64,000 bases of DNA from Phenylobacterium sp. (GCF_030651185.1 NZ_JAUSCJ010000022.1:496001-560000), one strand, 5' to 3'. Positions 53,351-61,888 are shown, numbered from the stretch's first letter. The notes: generated from the letters alone by a model not told the origin. Program-made: numbers and translations.

Positions 53351-53911
53351 TCAGGCGCGCGCGGCGTCCTTGCGGCAAGCCTCCAGCGCGGCGGCCAGAA
53401 CCTCCCGACCTAGATCCGATCCCTCCGGCATCGCTCTCGCCAGGGCGAGCGCGCCGACCATGCGCGACAGCAGGGCGATGGCCTCGGCGCGGGCCTCCGG
53501 TCCCTTGGGCAGGCGCTGCGCCATCGACTGCACCATCCGGTCAAAGCCCTCGGCGAAGACCCGCTTCACCGGTTCGCCCTGGCGCGCCACGTCCCCGGCC
53601 AGGGCGGCTGCGGGACAGGCCCTGCCCGGCGCCCGGCGGGCGGCCTCCGACAGATACTGGCTGAGCAGGTCGTCCAGGCTCTCCACGCTGGCCCGGTGGT
53701 CGTCCATCTGGCGGAAGGCCTGGTCCAGCGCCTGGGCCGAGAGGTCATCCTTGGAGTTGAAGTGATTGTAGAAGCCGCCGTGGGTGAAGCCGGCGGTCTT
53801 CATCAGGTCGCCCACGGCCACCCCCTCGAAGCCGCGCTCGCGGAACAGCCTCGCCGCCGTGGTCACCACCTTGTCGTGGTTCTGCTGGGCCTGGTCGCGG
53901 CTGATGCGCAT
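53351..53911 (-). CDS. TetR-family transcriptional repressor
   Basis: A 186-residue TetR regulator. The helix-turn-helix is VTTAARLFRERGFEGVAVGD followed by LMKTAGFTHGGFYNHFNSKD. The ligand domain ARRAPGRACPAAALAGDVAR is typical of the AcrR-like/NemR-type branch with a Cys in GRACP. It is divergent from the tautomerase gene, and the 112-base gap contains direct and inverted ATCAT repeats. It probably controls that gene, and perhaps the following acyl-CoA ligase and esterase genes. Confidence 0.9.
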   Translation of the reverse strand: MRISRDQAQQNHDKVVTTAARLFRERGFEGVAVGDLMKTAGFTHGGFYNHFNSKDDLSAQALDQAFRQMDDHRASVESLDDLLSQYLSEAARRAPGRACPAAALAGDVARQGEPVKRVFAEGFDRMVQSMAQRLPKGPEARAEAIALLSRMVGALALARAMPEGSDLGREVLAAALEACRKDAARA

Positions 53912-53935
53912 GGCGTCGCCCCCTTTTGCTTACGG

Positions 53936-54004
53936 ACATCATCAATAGAGCGCCGGCAGGGCTTGATCAATCCGGCGCGCCGCTACTATGATGATGAACA
54001 TCAT
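53936..54004. promoter_or_regulatory. Putative TetR operator region
   Basis: Perfect palindrome ATGATG-AA-CATCAT at 53991-54004, plus a second copy of ACATCAT(C/T)A at 53936-53942 in direct orientation 62 bases away, both between the tetR start and the tautomerase start. One site overlaps the region just before the tautomerase ribosome site AGGAAGGA. Confidence 0.5.
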
Positions 54005-54023
54005 TATTGAAAGGAAGGATCCC

Positions 54024-54464
54024 ATGCCGCTCTGGAAAATCTACCACCCCGAGAACGCCTTCTCCGCGCAGGACAAACAGGCCCTCTCGCAGGCCATCAC
54101 GGCCCTCTACAGCCGCCTGCCCAAATTCTATGTCGGCGTGGTCTTCCAGGAAGTGGCCAAGGACTGCTTCTTCGTCGGCGGAGAACCAACGGAAAAGTTC
54201 GTGCGCATCTGGGTCGATCACATCGCCCGCACCTTGCCCTCGCCCGAGGCCAAGGCCTGGTGGATCAAGGCCTGTGACGAGGCGATCGCGCCCTATATCG
54301 GCGACCGCGGCTTCGACTGGGAATTCCACATCGACGAGACCCCCTTCGACCTCTGGTCGATCCAGGGCCTGCGCCCGCCGCCGGCCAATTCGCAGGCCGA
54401 GGCCCGCTGGATCGCGGAGAACAAGGCCACCCCTTACGAGCTTCCGGCGGCGTCCCCCGCCTGA
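54024..54464 (+). CDS. Tautomerase-superfamily protein
   Basis: A 146-residue protein starting MPLWKIYHPENAFSAQDKQA, so Pro2 becomes the catalytic N-terminal proline after methionine removal, as in 4-oxalocrotonate tautomerases. The rest (LPKFYVGVVFQEVAKDCFFV, VRIWVDHIARTLPSPEAKAW, FDWEFHIDETPFDLWSIQGL) matches the longer fungal/bacterial tautomerase (cis-CaaD-like) group of about 140-150 residues. Role in isomerising a keto acid or an unsaturated acid is inferred from the family. It is divergent from, and probably controlled by, the TetR gene. Confidence 0.8.
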   Translation: MPLWKIYHPENAFSAQDKQALSQAITALYSRLPKFYVGVVFQEVAKDCFFVGGEPTEKFVRIWVDHIARTLPSPEAKAWWIKACDEAIAPYIGDRGFDWEFHIDETPFDLWSIQGLRPPPANSQAEARWIAENKATPYELPAASPA

Positions 54465-54554
54465 CGTCACGTCGCCGTTGCCATCCCGGCCATCTGATGC
54501 GAATTCAGATGCGCCGGGCCTCCGTCTCGAGGGGCAGGCGTGCCGGGAGGATCG

Positions 54555-56090
54555 ATGTCCCAGGACATCTCGTGCGTGGCCGACGTCGCGCGTCATCATG
54601 GGCGCGTGCGCCCCGACGCCCAGGCCCTGTGGTTCGAGGACCGCGCCACCACCTATGGCGAGCTCGACGCCCTCTCGTCCCGTTGCGCCCAGGCCCTGAT
54701 CGCCGCCGGCGTCCAGCCCGGCGACCGCATCGGGACCCTGTCCAAGGGCAATGACGATTTCTTCGTCCTCTGGTTCGGCTGCCTGAAGGCCCGGGTCTGC
54801 CTGACCCCGGTGAACTGGCGCTTGGCCCCGCCGGAGGTGGAATTCATCCTCAAGGACGCCGGCTGCCGCCTCGTGGTGGTGGGCCCGGACTATGCCGACC
54901 TGCTGGCCGGTCTCGACCTGCTGGATCTGAAGACCACCGTCGTATTCGGCGAGGCCTTCCGCGCCTGGCTGGCCGCCCAACCCGCCACCGATCCGCACCT
55001 GTCCCCGCTGCCCGACGACGACGTCATCCAACTCTACACCTCGGGCACCACTGGCCTGCCCAAGGGCGTCCAGCTCACCGAGACCAACTACGCCCACTGC
55101 TTCGACGGCGCGACCAAGGTCTGGGCGAAGTTCGAACCCGGTGACGGGGTGCTGGTGGCCATGCCCCTGTTCCATGTGGCCGGCGCCAATCTCGGTATGC
55201 TGTCCCTGTTGCAGGGCGCGCGCACCGTGATCATGCGCGAGGTCGATCCGGCCCTGCTGTTGGCCCTGACCGGCCAGCACAGGGTCCGCCACGCCTTCCT
55301 GGCCCCGGCCCTGATCAACATGCTGCTGCAGCATCCGGCCATGGCGGACGCCGACCTCACCACGCTGGATCACGTCTATTACGGCGCCTCGCCGATCTCG
55401 GAGGAGGTGCTCAAGCGCGCCCAGGACCGCTTCGGCTCGGAGTTCTCCCAGCTCTACGGCCTGACCGAGACCATCGGCGGCGGCGCCTATCTGCCCCCCG
55501 CCGACCACGATCCCAGACTCGGAAAGCTGCGCGCCTGCGGCACGCCTTCGCCGGGCTATGAGGTCCGCATCCGCCTCAATGGCCGCGACGCCGAGACGGG
55601 TGAAGTCGGCGAGATCGAGATCCGCTCGCCGGGCATTATGAAGGGTTACTGGAACCGCCCCGACGCGACCGCCCAGGCTATCGACGTCGAAGGCTGGTTC
55701 CGCTCGGGCGACGCCGGGTTCTTTGACGCCGACGGCTATCTGTTCATCCATGACCGGGTGAAGGACATGATCGTCACCGGCGGCGAAAACGTCTATCCGG
55801 CCGAGGTGGAGAACGCCCTCTTCGCCCACCCCGACGTGGCCGACGCCGCCGTCGTCGGCGTGCCCGATGACCGCTGGGGCGAGGCGGTGAAGGCCATGGT
55901 GGTGCTCAAGTTCGGCGCCGCCGCCGATCCGGCCTCGATCATCGCCCACTGCCGGCCGCTGATCGCCGGCTACAAGGTTCCAAAGAGCGTCGACTTCGTC
56001 GAGGCTCTGCCCCGAAACCCCTCCGGCAAGGTGCTGCGCCGCGAACTGCGCGCACCCTACTGGGAAGGTCGCGACCGCCAGGTCGGCTAG
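54555..56090 (+). CDS. Acyl-CoA synthetase (AMP-forming)
   Basis: A 511-residue ANL ligase from ATG 54555 with GGGAGG upstream. P-loop YTSGTTGLPKGVQL, the adenine motif LYGLTETIGGG, the aspartate of WFRSGDAGFFDADGYLFIHD, VKDMIVTGGENVYPAEVENA (hinge) and the C-terminal catalytic lysine in RNPSGKVLRREL are all present. It resembles medium/long-chain fatty-acyl-CoA ligases. It lies 17 bases from the HSL-type esterase, an operon suggesting release of an acyl chain and its activation. Confidence 0.92.
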   Translation: MSQDISCVADVARHHGRVRPDAQALWFEDRATTYGELDALSSRCAQALIAAGVQPGDRIGTLSKGNDDFFVLWFGCLKARVCLTPVNWRLAPPEVEFILKDAGCRLVVVGPDYADLLAGLDLLDLKTTVVFGEAFRAWLAAQPATDPHLSPLPDDDVIQLYTSGTTGLPKGVQLTETNYAHCFDGATKVWAKFEPGDGVLVAMPLFHVAGANLGMLSLLQGARTVIMREVDPALLLALTGQHRVRHAFLAPALINMLLQHPAMADADLTTLDHVYYGASPISEEVLKRAQDRFGSEFSQLYGLTETIGGGAYLPPADHDPRLGKLRACGTPSPGYEVRIRLNGRDAETGEVGEIEIRSPGIMKGYWNRPDATAQAIDVEGWFRSGDAGFFDADGYLFIHDRVKDMIVTGGENVYPAEVENALFAHPDVADAAVVGVPDDRWGEAVKAMVVLKFGAAADPASIIAHCRPLIAGYKVPKSVDFVEALPRNPSGKVLRRELRAPYWEGRDRQVG

Positions 56091-56107
56091 AGCTCAAGGA
56101 GAGACCC

Positions 56108-57040
56108 ATGGATCCGCACATCAAAGCCATGCTCGACGCCGCCGACGCGGCCGCCGCCGGCCAGACCGCCCCGCCGCTGGACGCCATCCCGCCGGAGATG
56201 ATCCGCGCCGGTTACCGCATGCAGCGCCAGGCCCAGAACCTGAACGCCCCCAAGGACGTCGCCGCCAGCGACATCAAGGTGGACGGCGCGGAGGGACAGA
56301 TTCCGGCCCGTCTGTACGTCCCGGCCGGTGCGCCCGCCGTCACCCCGCTGCTGGTCTATTATCACGGTGGCGGCTTCGCCATCGGCGACCTGGAGACCCA
56401 TGACGGCCACTGCCGTCGCATGGCCGCCTATGCCGGCCTCCGCGTCCTGGCCATCGACTACCGCCTGGCGCCGGAGCATCCCTTCCCGGCGGGCCACGAC
56501 GACTGCCTGGCGGCCACCAAGTGGGCCTTCGACCATGCGTCGGAGATCGGCGTCGATCCCACCCGCATCGCCGTCGGCGGCTGCTCGGCGGGCGGCAACC
56601 TGGCCGCCTCCATCAGCGTCGACATGAAGAATGACCCCACGCGCAAGATCGCCTTCCAGCTGCTGCTCTATCCGGGCATCTGGCCCGAGCAGGAGACCCA
56701 GTCGCGCAAGGACCTCGACGGTCCGGTCCTGACCAAGGCGGCGCTGGCCTGGTTCGACAAGTGCCTGGCCGTCCTCGGCCACCCCCAGGCCCACCGCGCC
56801 ATGCTGGGAGCGGCCGACGTGGCCGGCGTCGCGCCGGCCCTGGTGATCACCGCTGGCTATGACCCGCTGAAGGACGAGGGCCGCGACTTCGCCGCCAAGC
56901 TCAACGCCGCCGGCGTGAAGGCGGTCCACAAGGAATACCCGGACATGGTCCACGACTTCCTGATCATGGGCGACGTCTCCCCGGCAATCGACGCCGCCGC
57001 CCACGACGTGGCCGACGCGCTGAAGGCGGCGCTGGCCTGA
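56108..57040 (+). CDS. Alpha/beta hydrolase, HSL (hormone-sensitive lipase) family
   Basis: A 310-residue esterase with the oxyanion HGGG (residues 86-89, YYHGGGFAIGDLETHDGHC), DYRLAPEHPFPAGHDDC and the nucleophile elbow VGGCSAGGNLAA (Ser160). The HSL family usually has GDSAGG; here the residue before the serine is Cys. The acid and base, in ITAGYDPLKDEG and DMVHDFLIM, are recognisable. N-terminal cap region ALDAIPPEMIRAGYRMQRQA is family-like. Second gene of the ligase/esterase pair. Confidence 0.92.
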   Translation: MDPHIKAMLDAADAAAAGQTAPPLDAIPPEMIRAGYRMQRQAQNLNAPKDVAASDIKVDGAEGQIPARLYVPAGAPAVTPLLVYYHGGGFAIGDLETHDGHCRRMAAYAGLRVLAIDYRLAPEHPFPAGHDDCLAATKWAFDHASEIGVDPTRIAVGGCSAGGNLAASISVDMKNDPTRKIAFQLLLYPGIWPEQETQSRKDLDGPVLTKAALAWFDKCLAVLGHPQAHRAMLGAADVAGVAPALVITAGYDPLKDEGRDFAAKLNAAGVKAVHKEYPDMVHDFLIMGDVSPAIDAAAHDVADALKAALA

Positions 57041-57047
57041 TCTCACC

Positions 57048-57144
57048 ACGTCATCCCGGCCGCAGCGAAGCGGAGAGCCGGGACCGAGGGGCCACATCCA
57101 GTCCCCTGGGTCCCGGGTCTCCCTGCGGTCGCCCGGGATGACGT
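57048..57144. repeat. 97-bp imperfect palindromic repeat element
   Basis: ACGTCATCCCGG at 57048 is mirrored by CCGGGATGACGT ending at 57144. The interior arms (CGCAGCGAAGCGGAGA, CCGGGACC) pair with GGTCCCGGG and TCTCCCTGCGG. It lies between the convergent esterase and bioA genes, overlapping the last base of the bioA stop codon. The sequence has the form of dispersed alphaproteobacterial palindromes; a second copy is not in this window. Confidence 0.6.
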
Positions 57145-58400
57145 CAGGAGGCTCGGACCACCTCACAGATCGCCCCGGTCAGCCGGGCCAGTTCCGCGTC
57201 CGAGGTCACGAAGGGCGGGGTCAGGTAGACGACCTTGCCCATGGGGCGGATCCAGCAGCCGCGCTCGGCGAACTTCACGCAGAGGTCACCGGACTCCACG
57301 GCCGTCTCGAACTCCACGACCCCGATGGCGCCCAGGGTGCGGACATCCACGACGCCGGGAGCCTTTCGGCAAGGCTCCAGCCCCTCCACGAGCGCCGCGT
57401 TGATCCGCGCCACGTCCGTTTTCCAGCTGCCGCTCTCAAACAGGTCCAGCGACGCATTGGCCGCCGCGCAGGCCAGCGGGTTGGCCATGTAGGTGGGCCC
57501 GTGCATCAGGGCCGCGCCGGGATCGTCGGACCAGAAGGCCTGAAACACCTTGCGGCTGGCGATGGCCGCCGACAGCGGCAGGGTGCCGCCGGTCAGGGCC
57601 TTGGACAGGGTTACGATGTCGGGGATCACGCCCGAGCCCGAACAGGCGAACAGGTCGCCGGTCCGCCCGAAGCCGGTGAAGATCTCGTCGAAGATCAGCA
57701 GCAGGCCGTGCTTGTCGGCCAGCCGGCGCAGGGTCGCCAGCACCCTGTCGTCGTGCAGCAACATGCCGCCGGCGCCCTGCACCCGCGGCTCGACGATCAG
57801 GGCGGCGATCTCCGGCCCCTTCTCGGTGAGCAGCCGATCCAACGCCGCCTCGCTCTCGGCGTCGCGGGGCAGGGCGACCACGTGCTGGGCCGGCATGACG
57901 CCCGCGAACAGGCCATGCATGCCTTCCTCGGGATCGCAGATGGTCATCGTGGCCAGGGTGTCGCCATGATAGCCGCCCAGGAAGCTGACGAACTTCGTCC
58001 GACCCGCCACGCCCCGGTTGATCCAGAACTGCAGGGCCATCTTCATGGAGATCTCGACGGCCACCGACCCGCTCTCGGCGAAGAACACGTGATCCAGGTC
58101 TCCGGGCAGCAAGGCGGCCAGCCGCGCCGCCAGCCGATAGGCCGGTTCGTGGGCCAGGCCGCCGAACATCAAGTGCGGCGCCCGTTCCAGTTGCTGTGTG
58201 ACCGCCGCCCGGATGTGGGGATGGTTGTAGCCGTGGCAGGCCGTCCACCAGCTGGCGATGCCATCCACCAGCTCGCGTCCGTCCTCCAGGATGATCCGCG
58301 CGCCGTGCGTCCGCGCCACCGCCAGCGGCGCCGGGGCGGTCTTCATCTGGCAATAGGGCCGCCAGACATGGGGCGCGCCGTCCGTGAGCCATTGGGGCAT
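57144..58400 (-). CDS. bioA: Adenosylmethionine-8-amino-7-oxononanoate aminotransferase
   Basis: A 418-residue fold-type I PLP transaminase making 7,8-diaminopelargonate in biotin synthesis. The N-terminal HVWRPYCQMKTAPAPL is the BioA signature; WWTACHGYNHPHI, FAESGSVAVEISMKMALQFW and VEPRVQGAGGMLLHDDRV follow, with the Schiff-base lysine Lys267 (LSKALTGG). HGPTYMANPLACAAANASL is also BioA-like. The start ATG 58400 is the one nearest the conserved block. No bioB, F or D is in the window; it is divergent from the winged-helix regulator. Confidence 0.93.
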   Translation of the reverse strand: MPQWLTDGAPHVWRPYCQMKTAPAPLAVARTHGARIILEDGRELVDGIASWWTACHGYNHPHIRAAVTQQLERAPHLMFGGLAHEPAYRLAARLAALLPGDLDHVFFAESGSVAVEISMKMALQFWINRGVAGRTKFVSFLGGYHGDTLATMTICDPEEGMHGLFAGVMPAQHVVALPRDAESEAALDRLLTEKGPEIAALIVEPRVQGAGGMLLHDDRVLATLRRLADKHGLLLIFDEIFTGFGRTGDLFACSGSGVIPDIVTLSKALTGGTLPLSAAIASRKVFQAFWSDDPGAALMHGPTYMANPLACAAANASLDLFESGSWKTDVARINAALVEGLEPCRKAPGVVDVRTLGAIGVVEFETAVESGDLCVKFAERGCWIRPMGKVVYLTPPFVTSDAELARLTGAICEVVRAS

Positions 58401-58403
58401 GGG

Positions 58404-58501
58404 GGGTATCCTCTGCGGGGTCGCCAGGGTCGTAGTGAGCGCCGCCCGCCCCTGGCAAGCCACCAACCTCCCACACCACAACCCCTGATACCCACATTGT
58501 G
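58404..58501. promoter_or_regulatory. Candidate operator elements between bioA and the winged-helix gene
   Basis: The 134-base divergent gap contains CACATTGTG (58493-58501), a nine-base palindrome, and a GGGTATC (58404-58410) / GATACCC (58487-58493) inverted pair. They are short and could be chance, but no other structure is visible there. Confidence 0.25.
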
Positions 58502-58534
58502 TACCCGGTCCCCGACGCAGCCTAAGTTCACCCG

Positions 58535-59470
58535 ATGATTCACCCGCCTCAAGATTCGGCTTCCTCGGCGCTCGACAGCCGTCGACTGACCGCCCGGCAG
58601 AGCGCGGAGTATTTCCTCAACATCGTGCGGCTGCTGGACCACGCCGTCGACCGCGACCTGGTCACCACGCTCACCTTCCTGTCCATCGCCCGGGCCAACA
58701 TGCGCAACTTCACCATGGATCCGGTCCGGGCCATGCGCTACGCCGCCATGGACGCCGTGCCGCCCGACAGTGAGCGTACGCCGGTCACCGTCTACGCGAT
58801 CGCCAAGGAACTGGGGATTCCCTACGAGACGGTCCGCCGGCACGCAGCCAAGCTGCGCAAGGACGGCCTGTGCGAAAGCGTCCCCGGCGGGCTGATCATC
58901 CCCAACACCGCCTTCCTTCACCCCGGCATGCTGGAGGCTGTGCAGGCCCATTGGAGCCTGACCCAGGACCTGGTGAACACCGCTGGCGGCTACGCGGCCG
59001 TGCCGTCCGTGCCGCCCCCGGGGGATGTCAGCCGCCAGGTGGTGCGCCTGGGGGTCAACTACTTCCTGGACGTTATCGCTCTGATCGGACGTACCCTTGA
59101 GGTTGACGCCCTGGCCGCCCTGGTCATGCGGGCGGTGTCCTTCGTCAATATCGAGCAGCACGCCTACGATCCCAGCGGCTATCCCGACATCCCGGTCGGC
59201 CCGAGGGACAGCGAGCGGGAGCCGGTCTCGGTCTATGCGGTCGCCAAGACCCTGAACCTGCCCTACGAGACCACGCGGCGCCACGTCCGCCGCCTGATGG
59301 AGCGCGGCCTGCTGGAGAAGTCGGGCGCCGGCGTGATCGTGCCGGAGAAGGTCAGCGCCCGGCCGCAGGTCCTGGCCGGCATCGGCGAACTGACCGCCCG
59401 CACCGAGGCCTATCTGGCCCGGCTGGCCGAGCTCGGCGTGCGCCCCGGCGCCCCGCCGCCCGCCGCCTAG
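58535..59470 (+). CDS. Tandem-duplicated winged-helix DNA-binding protein
   Basis: A 311-residue protein built of two copies of a roughly 95-residue unit (residues 26-123 and 176-270). Each has a helical part (YFLNIVRLLDHAVDRD and YFLDVIALIGRTLEVD) and a winged-helix block: VTVYAIAKELGIPYETVRRH continuing with AAKLRKDGLCE, and VSVYAVAKTLNLPYETTRRH with VRRLMERGLLE, ending GGLIIP/GAGVIVP. DNA binding is inferred from the helix-turn-helix pattern (AK-x-LxxPYETxRRH). No ligand domain or named family recognised. It is divergent from bioA. Confidence 0.8.
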   Translation: MIHPPQDSASSALDSRRLTARQSAEYFLNIVRLLDHAVDRDLVTTLTFLSIARANMRNFTMDPVRAMRYAAMDAVPPDSERTPVTVYAIAKELGIPYETVRRHAAKLRKDGLCESVPGGLIIPNTAFLHPGMLEAVQAHWSLTQDLVNTAGGYAAVPSVPPPGDVSRQVVRLGVNYFLDVIALIGRTLEVDALAALVMRAVSFVNIEQHAYDPSGYPDIPVGPRDSEREPVSVYAVAKTLNLPYETTRRHVRRLMERGLLEKSGAGVIVPEKVSARPQVLAGIGELTARTEAYLARLAELGVRPGAPPPAA

Positions 59471-59537
59471 GTCAGGTCATGGCGGACGGAACCTTGTCCG
59501 CCCTCGTCCGTTTCTGAGCGGTTGAGGGGGCGTTTAG

Positions 59538-61082
59538 ATGGACAAGGGACCGGCGGCGGTCACGGACGAGAGCCGCTACAGGCTGCTGATCGACGCCATC
59601 ACCGACTACGCCATCTACATGCTGGACGCCCAGGGTCGGGTGACCAGCTGGAATCCCGGCGCGCAGCGCTTCAAGGGCTATGTCGCCGCCGAGATCATCG
59701 GCCAGCACTTCTCTCGCTTCTATACCGAGGAGGACCGCGCCGCCGGCCTGCCCGACCGCGCCCTGGCCAGGGCCGTCGGAGAGGGGCGCTACGAGCAGGA
59801 GGGCTGGCGGGTCCGCAAGGACGGGACCCGGATGTGGGCCCACGTGATCATCGACCCGATCCGCGACGACGCGGGCCAGGTGATCGGTTTCGCCAAGATC
59901 ACCCGCGACATCACCGAGCGCCGGGCGTCGCAGGAGGCGCTGGAGACCGCCCGCGAGGCCCTGCTGCAGTCCCAGAAGCTGGAGGCCATCGGCCAGCTGA
60001 CCGGCGGCGTCGCCCACGACTTCAACAACCTGCTGATGGCGGTGCTGGGCAGTCTGGAACTGGTCCGCAAGCGCCTGCCGCACGATCCCCGCATCACCCC
60101 GCTGATCGACAACGCCATGCAGGGCGCCCAGCGCGGCGCGGCCCTGACCCAGCGCATGCTGGCCTTCGCCCGCAAGCAGGCGCTGAAGCTCGATCCGGTC
60201 GATCTGGCGGCCCTGGTGCGCGGCATGACCGGTCTGCTGCAGCGGTCCCTGGGTCCGGCCATGCGGATCGAAACCCGTTTCCCCCGCGGTCTGGCCCTGG
60301 TGCTCACCGACCCCAACCAGCTTGAGAACGCCCTGCTGAACCTGGCGGTCAACGCCCGCGACGCCATGCCGGATGGCGGAGCCATCCGCATCGAGGGGCT
60401 GCCCCAGACCCTGGCGGCCAATTCCGACGTCGGGCTTCCGGCCGGGGACTATGTGCGCCTCACCGTCTCCGACACGGGCCACGGCATGGATCCCGAGATC
60501 CTGGCCCGCGCCGCCGAGCCGTTCTTCACCACCAAGGGGATCGGCAAGGGGACGGGGCTTGGCCTCTCCATGATCCACGGCCTGGCCGAACAGTCCGGAG
60601 GCCGGATGGTGCTGCGCAGCCAGGTGGGGGAGGGGACCACCGTCGAACTCTGGCTGCCCCAGGTGGCGGACGGCGAAGAGCGCCAGGTCTTCGTCGGAAC
60701 CGGCGCGGCCCAGGAGATCCACCCGATCGGACCCCTGACCGTCCTGGCCGTGGATGACGATAGCCTGGTGCTGCTGAACACCGTCGCCATGCTGGAGGAC
60801 CTCGGCCATGTGGTTTTCCCGGCGATCTCGGCCCGTGACGCCCTCGCCGCCCTCAAGCGTGAGGCGATTGACCTGGTGATCACCGACTACGCCATGCCCC
60901 AGGTCACCGGCCTGCAACTGGCCGACGAGATCCGCGCCAGCCATCCGGGCGTCGCGGTGATCCTGGCCACCGGCTATGCCGAACTGCCGGTGGGCTCCGA
61001 TCCCAACCTGCCGAGGCTGGCCAAGCCCTTCCTGCAGGAGGACCTCGCCCGCGCCCTGCAGGAGGTGACGGCGCGCGGCTGA
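59538..61082 (+). CDS. PAS hybrid sensor histidine kinase/response regulator
   Basis: A 514-residue cytosolic hybrid kinase without membrane segments. PAS domain about residues 12-127 (YAIYMLDAQGRVTSWNPGAQ, then a PAC-like WRVRKDGTRMWAHVIIDPIR). HWE/HisKA-type H-box GQLTGGVAHDFNNLLMAVLG with His160, typical of FixL/CckA-like kinases. ATPase motifs NLAVNARDAM, DTGHGMD and GKGTGLGLSM. C-terminal receiver from about residue 397 with Asp450 in VITDYAMPQVTG. No cognate regulator is adjacent, so it is an orphan. It follows the winged-helix gene by 67 bases on the same strand. Confidence 0.93.
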   Translation: MDKGPAAVTDESRYRLLIDAITDYAIYMLDAQGRVTSWNPGAQRFKGYVAAEIIGQHFSRFYTEEDRAAGLPDRALARAVGEGRYEQEGWRVRKDGTRMWAHVIIDPIRDDAGQVIGFAKITRDITERRASQEALETAREALLQSQKLEAIGQLTGGVAHDFNNLLMAVLGSLELVRKRLPHDPRITPLIDNAMQGAQRGAALTQRMLAFARKQALKLDPVDLAALVRGMTGLLQRSLGPAMRIETRFPRGLALVLTDPNQLENALLNLAVNARDAMPDGGAIRIEGLPQTLAANSDVGLPAGDYVRLTVSDTGHGMDPEILARAAEPFFTTKGIGKGTGLGLSMIHGLAEQSGGRMVLRSQVGEGTTVELWLPQVADGEERQVFVGTGAAQEIHPIGPLTVLAVDDDSLVLLNTVAMLEDLGHVVFPAISARDALAALKREAIDLVITDYAMPQVTGLQLADEIRASHPGVAVILATGYAELPVGSDPNLPRLAKPFLQEDLARALQEVTARG

Positions 61083-61093
61083 CCGCGCCGCGT

Positions 61094-61888
61094 CTAGCGC
61101 CCGGTGAACACCGGCTTGCGCTTTTCCAGGAAGGCCGCGCGGGCCTCCTTGCCGTCCTGGCTGGAAAAGGCCCGGCCGATGTTGGAGACCTCGTAGCGAA
61201 GCTGCTGCTCCATGTCGTGGCTCTCGGAGGACTTCACCATGCCGCGCTTCAAGAGCCGCAGGGTGATGGGAGACCACTCGCACAGCGAGGCGCAGTACTC
61301 CGCCAGCCGGGCGTCGAAGCCGGCGGGATCCACCACCTCGCCGGCCATCCCCCAGTCCAGGGCCTCGGCCCCGGTGACGGTGCGGTTCTCCATCATGAAG
61401 CGCATGGCCTTCTCATAGCCCATCACCTGCGGCAGGGTGATGGTCAGGCCCGCGTCCGGCGAGCCGCCGATCCGCGTGTAGCCGGCCATCAGCCGGGCGT
61501 TGGAGCTGATCAGCCGGACGTCGGTGGCCATGGCCAGGCCCAGGCCCGCGCCCACCGCCACCCCGTTGATCCCGCCCACCACCGGCTTGTCGCAGCGCTT
61601 GCGGATCGACAGAAGGAACTGGCCGACCCAGCTGATGTCGTCCAACTGGGCGGTCATCGCCGGATGCGGGGAATAGGGCGGCGCGCCCGACAGGTCCAGC
61701 CCCGCGCAGAAGGCGTCGCCGGTCCCGGTGATGGCCACGACCCAGACATTGTCGTCCTTGGCCGCCTCGTCGACGGCGGCCACCACGCCCCAGGCCAGCT
61801 CCTGGCTCAGCGCGTTCTTCTTCTCCGGCCGGTTCAGCGCGATCGTCCGCACATGCCCGTCGTCGGAAACCTTCACCAGCGCGCCCAT
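61094..61888 (-). CDS. Crotonase-family protein lacking the usual catalytic glutamates
   Basis: A 264-residue enoyl-CoA hydratase/isomerase fold protein (ALNRPEKKNALSQELAWGVV, FCAGLDLSGAPPYSPH, GGINGVAVGAGLGLAMATDV). The region that usually carries the second glutamate (PExxLG) reads GYTRIGGSPDAGLT, with aspartate in its place, and the first glutamate position is glycine/leucine-rich. Hydration by the classical mechanism is therefore doubtful; another crotonase chemistry is more likely. It is convergent with the kinase, 11 bases between stops. Confidence 0.85.
   Translation of the reverse strand: MGALVKVSDDGHVRTIALNRPEKKNALSQELAWGVVAAVDEAAKDDNVWVVAITGTGDAFCAGLDLSGAPPYSPHPAMTAQLDDISWVGQFLLSIRKRCDKPVVGGINGVAVGAGLGLAMATDVRLISSNARLMAGYTRIGGSPDAGLTITLPQVMGYEKAMRFMMENRTVTGAEALDWGMAGEVVDPAGFDARLAEYCASLCEWSPITLRLLKRGMVKSSESHDMEQQLRYEVSNIGRAFSSQDGKEARAAFLEKRKPVFTGR

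Noticed and set aside
53967..55949. 660-codon minus-strand frame opposite the tautomerase and acyl-CoA ligase
   Set aside because: Both plus-strand genes have full catalytic motifs; the opposite frame has no recognisable domain.
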